The notes below the pieces were generated by a model. That model worked only from the letters and a program-made list of their open reading frames with translations. It ran no database searches and was not told the origin of the DNA. A DNA stretch of 64,000 nt. Source: Metridium senile (taxonomy: Eukaryota; Cnidaria; Anthozoa; Actiniaria; Metridiidae). The stretch is from NCBI GenBank assembly GCA_949775045.1, contig OX459102.1, forward strand, positions 9,705,738-9,769,737. Direction: 5' to 3'. Below, one piece after another: positions 1 through 9,800 of the stretch. Both the position numbers and the translations under genes were made by a program. The first letter of the stretch is position 1, and every line of letters starts with the position of its first letter.

Positions 1-201
1 TCTATAATTCATTTCCGTCATAGAATGACCTATTGCCTTGGACAACCTTTTTAAAATGGGCAAATTAGGTGTATTTCTATAATTCATTTCCGTCATAGAA
101 TGACCTATTGCCTTGGACAACCTTTTTAAAATGGGCGAATGCCGACTATATTTCCTTTCCGTTTTGAAATGACCACATTGGACAACCTTTTATGAATGGG
201 T
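1..201. repeat. 75-bp tandem duplication plus degenerate third copy
   Basis: A 61-base stretch beginning tctataattcatttccgtca at position 1 recurs at 76-136 with one change. A diverged third copy follows at about 146-201. The next 320 bases up to 524 show no gene or repeat that I recognise. Confidence 0.8.
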
Positions 202-524
202 GTATGCCTTTAATTCTTAACACTGCCGAGGGGAGAAGGCTTGGCAAACCAGAACCAAATTGAAACATCGTTTAGGATTATTATCAATGGAATATGTCAA
301 ACAATTGCCCTAAACCTGACTAAACAATAGCGGTACTGTGTTAGGGGGTCAACCAAAACGCAGCTTTCCACTGGTGCTGGATTACTGGAATTTTATCAAT
401 AAAAAGACTACAAAATTTGCCATAATGTCGTTAGGTATTTTACATATGCTTTTAGCTACTGCTACCAACAGACTGTGTTATGCCCGGTATGAATGCCTAC
501 TGGTATAGCAACTGATATCGATAT

Positions 525-987
525 ACACCTATTCCGATAATCGTTGTCGGAAACAAACCTTAGTCCACACTCTGAAGCCTGCAAAGGATGTCGGTATTTC
601 TCTCTTTTTATCGATTTATTTATAGCATATTTTGGTTGTACGTGTTTGTGTTAAGGCCGGTGCAAACGCACGCAACATTGTTGGACCAACATGGTTGCTC
701 CAACATGTTGGGCCCGTTTAAACACCCTGTTGGATGAAACTCATCCAACATTTCTTTTGTTCTCGTGTTCAACTTAACAATGTTGGCCAACAATGTTGCG
801 TGCGTTTGCACGGGCCTTTATATGATCATAACAAGTTGTTGTTGTGGTAAATATAAATATAAATATAAATATTTCATTAAAAAACGTGTAATAAATCACA
901 AATTATGTCCATATAACCGACACCCTTTACAGGCTTTAGAGTTTGGACTGTAGCTTCGGCTGCGACAACGATTGTTGAAATAGGTGT
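525..987. mobile_element. MITE, ACACCTATTTC family, copy 1
   Basis: Terminal inverted repeats related to ACACCTATTTCAAAAACGTTGTC bound this element. It is collinear with the copy at 7079-7371, including the shared internal stretch tattttggttgtacgtgtttg, but carries an extra 164-bp insertion at 654-817. The flanks suggest a TA target, which is inference from several copies. There is no coding capacity. Confidence 0.75.
654..817. mobile_element. nested 164-bp MITE with TTA target duplication
   Basis: The ends AGGCCGGTGCAAACGCACGC and its complement near GCACGGGCCT are inverted repeats of about 30 bases. The direct duplication TTA lies at 651-653 and 818-820. The paralogous element at 7079-7371 reads gtgTTAtatga at the same point and is the empty site. 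A 3-bp TWA duplication is typical of PIF/Harbinger elements, so that superfamily is likely. Confidence 0.85.
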
Positions 988-1169
988 GGATGCCTTGTAG
1001 TGCCACACGACGGGGTAACCATATTGCCTTACAACGAACCGTTTATAAACTATTTAAATTTTAAACAATTTAAGACTTGTATAATAGAACTAGACATTGA
1101 AATATGTACACTAGAACTATTAAAATGAGTTATGACGACGCGGAGTAAAGACTTTGAAAAGAGATAGAT

Positions 1170-1627
1170 GGAATAGATGGGTGGAATGATGAGAAAAGAA
1201 ATAAAAGGATTTGATTAAAAAAATGGAACAAATAAAGGATGAATAAACAAACAATAAATCGAATGAGCGAAAGGATGAAATAACGAACAAGTGAATGAAT
1301 GAATGAATAAATTAATTAACAAGTGGAGAAAAGTGGATGTATGAACGAATGGATGAAGAAATGAATGAATGAGCGAACGAATGGATTACTGAATGAATCG
1401 ATGGATTAATGAAGGGATGAATGAATTGATGGATGAATATGCGAATGAATGGATGAATGAATAACGAACAAGTGAATTAATTAATTAATTAATAAGTGGA
1501 TGCATGAACGAATGGATGAAGAAATGAATGAATGAGCGAACGAATGGATTACTGAATGAATCGATGGATTAATGAAGGGATGAATGAATTGATGGATGAA
1601 TGTGCGAATGAATAAATGAATGATTAA
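1170..1627. repeat. degenerate GAAT-rich microsatellite with 180-bp duplication
   Basis: Repeated gaatgaatgaatg-like sequence. A block at about 1290-1460 is repeated almost unchanged at about 1465-1625. Open frames here are simple-sequence artefacts. Confidence 0.75.
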
Positions 1628-1629
1628 CG

Positions 1630-1919
1630 CCCGGGGGGGGTACTTGACCCAGTTTCTGACGGGGACGTTCCGCTGGTACCTCAAAATCCTGACCCTATTT
1701 AAGACAGCAGAATCCTAAAAATATGTACCCTATTTCAAGATAAATTGGTAAAAAGTAGACCCTATCCAAGACTCAAGGCGAAAATCATATACCATATGTA
1801 AGACAATTTAAGACAAAGTAGGTTAAATTGTATACCCTATTCAAGACACCAAGGCAAAAACCATACCCTATTTGGCGGAACGTCCCCGTATAGTAAATAT
1901 AAGGGAGTACCCCCCCGGG
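1630..1919. mobile_element. 290-bp MITE with CCCGGGGGGG ends and 8-bp target duplication
   Basis: The ends CCCGGGGGGGGTACT and AGTACCCCCCCGGG are inverted repeats. GATTAACG flanks both sides (1622-1629 and 1920-1927). An 8-bp duplication fits the hAT superfamily (inference). Inside, GGGGACGTTCCGC near the left end is mirrored by GCGGAACGTCCCC near the right end. A related end occurs at 60909. From 1928 to about 2570 I see no gene. Confidence 0.85.
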
Positions 1920-2575
1920 GATTAACGAACGAGTGAATGAATGGTTGAATAAATGACTACAAGTAGAAACTGAACCGACCATCATTTGTTCAAAACATCA
2001 CCCCCACCCCTCCCCCTCAAGTGTATCGTAGTTTTCAAAATATATTTTCGAAATTAAAAACATGACATGTATTTAGCTAACGGTTCAACTAAACCATATT
2101 CTAAACATCTTGTTGTATTAGCGACTGTGTGACGTAGATAAGTAGGTCATACAATATCGACCGAGTTATTTACAGACCAAAGACGGTACAAAATACCCAA
2201 CTAGTCTGTTAACAGAATTAATCCAGCCATCCAGCCAACCAATCACCATCGACCATCTCCATCGTGAACAGACCACTGTGCTAATACATTCGCTTGGCCG
2301 TGGGCTGAACAAGGCTTTACGATCCTAAGGTTTGTGTTAATAACGGACATACTGATTGAGCAGAACTTAGTAATCGATCATTCATGATTGTGATATACAC
2401 TGATATGGGGAGCCATTCTAGATTTTGGTGTGATGTAATGTGGTGCTTAAAACCGCATTTCATATTGTCATAATGCGAAAATGAAAAAGGCCACAGCTTA
2501 AATCTATATCCATGGAATCAAATCTAAATAGTTTTCATTTAGTCACCATGATTTAATGAAGGAAACGAAGAAAAC

Positions 2576-2910
2576 GATGTATTGCTAATTTTCTTGTCTT
2601 TGATAGTGAAAAATTCCACAGTAGCAATTTGATTTGATTTCATAGATATCAATTTGGTTTTATTTCATGGATATAGTGTTTGTGCTCTATCCCACAGTAG
2701 CAATTTGATTCTATTTCAAGGATATAATGTTTGTGCTCTATTCCACAGTAGCAATTTAATTATATTTCATGAATATAGTATTTGTGGTATTGGGTTTGTG
2801 CTCTATTCCACAATAGCAATTTGATTCTATTTCATGATTATAATGTTTGTGCTCTATTCCACAGTAGCAATTTGATTCTATTTCAAGGATATGTTTGTGC
2901 TCTGTCAAAT
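2576..2910. repeat. minisatellite, cacagtagcaatttgattct family (about 6 units)
   Basis: Units of roughly 45-60 bases containing cacagtagcaatttgattct, then atttcatggatatagtgtttgtgctc, recur here. The same unit occurs at 17215-17375, 17625-17680, 53945-54180 (reverse) and 54830-55095, often beside a shared flank with tagtgac and tttgatagtgac. It looks like the tandem core of a dispersed non-autonomous element. Confidence 0.75.
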
Positions 2911-3678
2911 CAATACTATAAATGCACGCGATAACAAATAATCACGCGAAATTAACTCCTCATTCACACCAAACTAAAGTGTCTAACTAACACTATATAC
3001 AATCTCTATCTCTGTCCTTGATATGGACCACTTAACAATGTTTACAGACAAGCCTTTTGTTTATATAAACAAAGTTTATTTCAAATCACAGCCAGAAATA
3101 TCAATGTTTTTTCATACCAGGAGTAGAAAGGGTATATCGTGTTGCCATTAGGGCTTTTAGAAATCCAGGTGTCTTAAGTTGCTCATGCTCTGTTTTCGTG
3201 TTTCACCTCGCTAAGTCCACCCACAATCGGAAGTGGAACTTTGTAAACACTCCATACTACATAACAAATATGTCTATTACCTAATATCAAAGTACAAATC
3301 TTCAGAATTTAAACTCAAAGGATTTCGAAACACTAATGAGTAATACTTGTAGCAGGAACGATCAACTCGCGAGAAATGTTAGCAATGTTTTGATCGCTAG
3401 TAACTTTCGAGGCTTGATTTGTAGCACGTTTCAGTCTAGCGACTTTCATTTGATTAAGTAGTTTGTTTGCCGAGGTCTTACTTCGGGAAATAACAATAAA
3501 ATAGATAAAGAAATAGTAAATTAGTACTCGACAATTGCGAGTTGATATCTCCCCAAACAGACCTTACGCTCCAAGTGAATAAATACCATCTGAAATGCGA
3601 CAAAAGTGATGTTTAAAGCTACTTAATTGAGGGTTTGTGCTAACCGCTTTTGTCTCTATTGTTTGTAATTACAGAAAG
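2911..3678. other. region upstream of the small two-exon gene
   Basis: No coding exon seen. An acceptor-like tttgtaattacag at 3662-3674, only four bases before the ATG of the next gene, suggests a 5' untranslated exon further upstream that I cannot place. Confidence 0.4.
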
Positions 3679-5232
3679 ATGGCTTTTATTTTGGATAATT
3701 TGTCTAAAGCTGACTGGCAGGCGGTCGACGCTTTCACAGACGCCACAGCTCAAGGTAAGAAGCCCTAAGGCTATATATCATATTGAATAAAGATGGGCTC
3801 ACTGATAACGATAAAATCTGTATGGACATCAATAAGGAATTACAATGTGAAAGATAACACTATATTTGGAACTACAGTGATTTTCCTTCGCCCGTGCTAA
3901 TGACTATTTAGTTTGTACTGGTTGATTGAAAACGAAAGGAAACAATGTGTTTAGAGTCTACTACTAACTATTACATTGACTATTCTTTCACGAGGAAAAA
4001 TGACTAGTTTGTACTAGTTTGTTTCTATAGTTGATAGAGAACAAAAGCAGGAAATTGTGTTTTGACTATTCGTTTACGGGCGAAGGAAAATGCATGGAAA
4101 ATAATTTATTGCGAATTACTATGGCGATGTATTTAATTGCTAATGTTTTGGTACTTATGGCAGAAATAAGCGAAAATAATTGCACAAATTAGAATAACAA
4201 TAGTGACACATATTACTTTTGGTTTCGATTATAGTTTTAGAGCTATTAATAGGTCTGAGTCGCCAGTTTCATAAACCTGTGACCCACAATTCAGCGTATT
4301 TTAGAACTAATTATTTTGTTATTTATTACAGCATATTGCCTTTTACATTTTACAAATAGACATTATGTTCTTTTACAATAGTACTGTTATCTGAAAATAG
4401 AAATTGTTTGTTTGTTTGTTTGTTTGTTTGTTTGGCTTATTTGTTTGTTTGTATATTTGTTTGTTTGTTTGTCCGTTTGTTTATATGTTCGTTCGTTTGT
4501 TTGCTTGTCTAGTTTTGTTCGTTTGTCTAATTTTGTTTGTTTGTTTGTTTGTCTGGGGTTTTTTTCGTTTGTTTGTTTGTTCATTTGTTTGTTTGTTCAT
4601 CTGTCCGTTTGTTTATTTGTTTGTTTGTTTGTCTGGGTTTTTTTTCGTTTGTTTGTTTGTTTGTTTGTTCATCTGTCCGTTTGTTTGTTCGTTTGTTTGT
4701 TTGTTTGTTTGTCCGTTTGTATGTTTATGTTTGTCTGCTTGTTTGTTTGTTTGTCCGTTCGTTTGTTTATATCTTCGTTCGTTTGTTTGTTTGTCTATTT
4801 TACTTTTTTGTTTGTCTGTCTGCTAGTTCGTTTGTTCTTCTGTTAGTTCGCTTTTTCAATTTCTAAACAACAATTCTCAGTGTATTTATATATCTATTTT
4901 GCACCCCGTGTGTTCACAGCACACTAAAGACCTTAGTCCTCAAGGAACGCAAAACCCTCGCGCTAACTCAAACTACACTACATAACTCAAATATCTCTGA
5001 TATCCTAGGTTACAAGGAATACCTAATCTGCCACAGACTGGCTACCAATGAGGGAAAAACAGACTTTAAGTATTCAGCCAGCGAAGAAGTTGATGACAAA
5101 CCAGTGGAGCTGATGCTACATGGCGCCAACAAGAGAGATCCTTTGCAAGGAGTCCAGCGACCAATGTTGAAAGTCGTTGACAATGTTATTGTCGGTGTAG
5201 ATGTATGTGGCGAGCGCTGCGAGAGAAAATAA
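3679..5232 (+). CDS. small two-exon gene, 99-aa protein of unknown function
   Basis: Exon 1 is 3679-3754 (ATG, 25 codons plus 1 base, donor gtaaga). Exon 2 is 5009-5232 (acceptor tatcctag, stop TAA). The phases join as G|GT, giving 300 bases and 99 residues. The protein starts MAFILDNLSKADW, is hydrophilic, and ends VDVCGERCERK. It has no signal peptide or membrane segment and I recognise no domain. The sequence aataaa overlaps the stop region (5227-5232), so the 3' untranslated region may be very short or use a later signal. The intron carries a GTTT microsatellite. An acceptor-like site four bases before the ATG implies a 5' UTR exon. A real gene is likely because both splice sites and the frame agree, but no homology supports it. 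Confidence 0.6.
4405..4860. repeat. GTTT microsatellite in intron
   Basis: About 450 bases of tttg repeats with cc/tc interruptions, in the intron of the small two-exon gene. All three forward frames stay open only because of the repeat. Confidence 0.9.
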
Positions 5233-5935
5233 ATACATCAAAAAAACAACAGCAGGATAGAAGTGATTTAATTATACTCAACTAGAATTGTTATCATTGA
5301 TTGACTTTTGGTGAATATTTTACATTGACGATATTGAGAAAATCGATAAAGACATACACATAGATATGTAGAAATATGTAGAAATAAAAAATATAAACAT
5401 GGAGGCTAAATTGTGTTTTTTTATGTATGTTTGTATTTCTAAAGTTGGGTCAGTGTTTTGAAACCAAGAAATTGTGTTAATGTACATGTATATAGCTAAT
5501 TCAATTAACGTTGTCGTTGAAAAAGTCTAAAGCCTATTCCTTCCATTTTTTTTTCCATTTTTTTCTTTTTTAAAAGTACAAGGTTGAACAAAACTCCCTA
5601 CTTCGTAAAATATATGATAGAATCATACATTATTTGTTAAACTAATTTCACGGCAATTTTGTAAACTATTTTGCGGCCTCGCTCGTTGCATTTTGGACGT
5701 TGGAATGTGTGTTCTTCACAGCCACTAATTGCAACCAATAAGCCAGTTCCAATTAGTAGGTGATGATTTTCTGTAAAACAATAAATTCCAACGTGTCACT
5801 TAAAACCAGAGCAGGAAATTGAAAATTGCAGTGAAATATTTACAAAGTCGTGGTAACAAAACCGTACAACTTGTGACAGAACATTGCGTGACAAGAGTAA
5901 CGAATAACGTGACATTTTCATATTGGCACGAAGGT
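5233..5935. other. intergenic, no gene recognised
   Basis: AT-rich. On the minus strand an acceptor-like ttattgttttacag is followed by a 44-codon open stretch (about 5640-5772), but I could not tie it to any gene. Confidence 0.4.
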
Positions 5936-6835
5936 CTAAAGTTACCATTTTTATCAGTTCGGATGGAGGATTAACATCCTAAACGTCAGTCAGTAACACT
6001 CTCTTTTACACGGTGTATAAGTTACCATTTTACGACATATTACTCCAACGAAGATTAACGCCATCCTAAACGTCAGTAAGTAACACTCTCTTTTACACGG
6101 TGTATAAGTTACCATTTTTTCAGACGAAGGATTAGCGTCCTAAACGTCAGTAAGTAACACTCTCTTTTACACGGTGTATAAGATACCATTTTTACTCTAA
6201 CGAAGGATTAACGTCCTAAACGTCAGTAAGTAACACTCTCTTTTACACGGTGTATAAGATACCATTTTTACTCTAACGAAGGATTAACGTCCTAAACGTC
6301 AGTAAGTAACACTCTCTTTTACACGGTGTATAAGATACCATTTTTAATCCGACGAAGGATTAACGTCCTAAACGTCGGTAAGTAACACTCTCTTTTACAC
6401 AGTGTATAAGTTACCATTTTTACTCCAACGAACTTAGATTAACGTCCTAAACGTCAGTAAGTAACACTCTCTTTTACACGGTGTATAAGATACCATTTTT
6501 ACTCCAACGAAGGATTAACGTCCTAAACGTCAGTAAGTTACACTCTCTTTTACACGGTGTATAAGATACCATTTTTACTCCAACGAAGGATTAACGTCCT
6601 AAACGTCAGTAAGTTACACTCTCTTTTACACGGTGTATAAGTTACCATTTTTTCAGACGAAGACTTAACGTCCTAAAGGTCAGTAAGTTACACTCTCTTT
6701 TACACGGTGTATAAGTTATCATTTTTTCGGACGAAGGATTAACGTCCTAAACGTCAGTAAGTAACACTCTCGTTTTGTATGAGTTTAATACCATTTTTAT
6801 TCGGTCGTAGGATTAACATCCTAAACGTCAGTGTA
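5936..6835. repeat. 75-bp tandem array (about 12 copies)
   Basis: The unit contains aacactctcttttacacggtgtataag, then a ccatttttac stretch, then gaaggattaacgtcctaaacgtcagtaag. Twelve units differ by small substitutions and indels. The array ends about 30 bp from the stop codon of TPRKB and probably overlaps its 3' untranslated region. Confidence 0.9.
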
Positions 6836-6863
6836 ACACTAACTTTGTTGCAATACCTGTGTA

Positions 6864-9800
6864 TCAAAGGTAGTCTTTACTGGCTATACGGCATACTACA
6901 CTCTCCATCAAGGAACCAACCTCACTGCCATGTATCTTATAGACCTGAAAACAACACAGGTAGCCCAAGATATCAACATACAGGATTTTTCAAAAACGTT
7001 GACGTTCTTACATCAGAATCAGAATCTTTTAATTTTTTACTTTCTCACTTCGTAATCAAATACAAATAACTAAAATATACACCTATTTCAAAAATCGTTG
7101 TCGCAAACAAAGCCACAGTCCACACTCTGACGCCTGCAAGGGATGTCGGTACTTCTTCTCTTGTTATCGATTTATTCATAGAATATTTTGGTTGTACGTG
7201 TTTGTGTTATATGACCATAACAAGTTGTTGTTGTGGTAGATATAAAAAGAAATACATATCTTTCAAAACATGCAATAAACCGCAAATTAAGTCCATGTAA
7301 CCAACATCCTTTGCAGGCTTTAGAGTGTAGACTGTAGCTCCGGCTGCGACAACGATTTTTGAAATAGGTGTATAAACAGCAAATGCACCTGACCTTTCGT
7401 ATGTTGCTTTCACTGGTAAGTGAACTCAATTCAGACAATGGAACTTGCTTGCCTTTCACATATTGAATTATTGTTTTCATCTGGAAAAAAAATAAGACAG
7501 GAGCATGCTCACAATTGAGTTTAAACATGTATGAGAAGGTAGCCAGTCAAAAGGGACAGTTATTCAAATTGGTCAGTTCAAAAAAGGTTTGTAAGTTTCA
7601 AATTTGTGAGTAGAATTTATAAAACTCATGAATAATTCACATGAATTTTACAAAAAGAAATCACGTCAGTGACAACTTTTGTAAACTTCATACTGATTTT
7701 GTCCTGATTTGCAGAAGTTTCAAATTGAATTTTCACAGCCAGATTTACTTAAAAATTATCTTGACTATTTTCGTAAAAATTGTATGAAGGAACTAACGTT
7801 ATTTAATATGATATTTGCATTCAGGTTTTTTTTAGATATATAATGGCTGATCTTAGGCTCTCCGTGGTACATCGCATACAGATTGGCTGCTCATATAAAT
7901 GATATTGTATATATATTACTTATTATAAAATATTTGATATACATCGTGCGCTCTGATTGGCTGAGAAACGTTCTCTATAACTCAACAGTGTACAGGGAAT
8001 GTTAAGAAGACTCGAGAAGAGTTGAGAAGCACTTTGCTACACTGCTATAGTGCTTCTCCTAACACTCCTCTCGTCTTCTTAAAATTCCTGCAGCTCTATA
8101 ACTCGACAGAGCACGCTGGCTCATTTTCTATTTCTTCAATAGTATCCTAAAAAAAGAAATTTGTATTGAATATGTATATAGTTTGTATGTTTATTTGTAA
8201 TTCTCACAAGTACCTTTGCTGTTGGATCTTCTGATGTAATGACAGCAACCAGGACAGAACTGTCTTGCTCTGACATACCAAACTTACTGAAAGCATCTTT
8301 AATCTGGTACAAAAATATCAAAGACCAAATCAGCTACAATCATGTGCAAAATTGTTGGGACTTTTTTATGAGCATTTTCGTTTTCGTTTCAAAAAATATA
8401 CAAAATCTATCAATTTGATTTGCAAACCCCCTTCCCCCCTAAGCAATGTTGATTGGTCTTTCAAATGACAACCGTTTCACATCAGTTTTCATCAAGGCTA
8501 ACCAAACCTGGACAATTATACATATAACACACTTAAATTGTGTGTTGATGATGATGATTAATTATGATGATATTGATGATGATATTATAATGATGACAAT
8601 GATACAATAATGATGATGACAATAATAATAATCATGAAAATGATAATGATAATCACTATCATAAATGATCATGATGACAATGATGATGACAATAATAGTG
8701 ATGACAATGATGATGACAATAATAGTGATGACAATGATGATGACAATAATAGTGATGACAATGATGATGACAATAATAGTGATGACAATGATGATGACAA
8801 TAATAGTGATGACAATGATGATGACAATAACAGTGATGACAATGATGATGGCAATAATAGTGATGACAATGATGATGACAATAATAGTGATGACAATGAT
8901 GATGACAATAATAGTGATGACAATGATGATGACAATAATAGTGATGACAATGATGATGACAATAATAGTGATGACAATGATGATGACAATAATAGTGATG
9001 ACAATGATGATGACAATAATAGTGATGACAATGATGATGACAATAATAGTGATGACAATGATGATGACAATGATGTTGGCAATCATAGTGATAAAGATGA
9101 TATGATGATGGTGGTTACAATGATGAATGGTGTTATTCACATTATCCACATCATAAAGGTAATGTATCCACGCATCTCTACTAGCTGCCCCTATCTACAA
9201 TACTTACACTATTAGTCGGTGACAGATCAAACAGGATTTCAGAATGTAAAGTCTTGGTTTTAATTTTGTTGTGTTTTTGTGAGTGGGCAGCTTTGTGAGC
9301 AGCAACTATGACTTGGAATGGATCTGTTACCTGATAAACAATAGATATATGAGAAAAATATCATATGCCTATGGCGGTAATTGAACCCCACGGTTTTGGG
9401 TTTTTAGTCTGATGTGTTACCACTATGCCACAAGAACCAACCACGCTGGATACGCAGCCAGACAAAGTAGTATAGGGCAACTGTGGGGGTCCCAGGGCGA
9501 TATTAATCTCTTAGGTAAATTTGAACACTGTAAATGGAAATGGCGGTGTAGTACCTAACACATCAGACTAGAAAGCCGAAACCGTGGAGTTCAATTTCTG
9601 TCAAGGGCATATGATATTCTCATGTACATGTATCTGTATTTCACTTATACACCGAATGCATTTCAATTCATTGATTTAAAATAATAGCATATCAATTGAA
9701 GCCGCTATTACACTATGCAATTTTTAGCAAATGTCTCACAATGTTGTTGCATTACAAGTAATGCTGAAGAATTGCACAGAGTACAAGAGACTGTCTTGCA

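Noticed and set aside
5640..5772. Minus-strand 44-codon open stretch after a good acceptor
   Set aside because: No upstream exon with a fitting phase was found, and TPRKB ends earlier with its conserved C-terminus. It may be chance.
5936..6835. CRISPR-like array
   Set aside because: Units are contiguous and degenerate with no unique spacers, and the genome is eukaryotic.
6779..7069. Plus-strand open frame with coding-like look (TGYTAYYTLHQGTNL)
   Set aside because: The minus strand of the same bases is the last exon of TPRKB, with conserved C-terminus and acceptor.
8562..9215. Long open frames in the 27-bp array
   Set aside because: Same reason; the array lies between exons 2 and 3 of TPRKB on the other strand.
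9360..9435. tRNA gene on the minus strand
   Set aside because: A-box and B-box are recognisable but no acceptor stem or proper anticodon arm forms, and a mirror copy lies nearby; a SINE-derived foldback explains it better.
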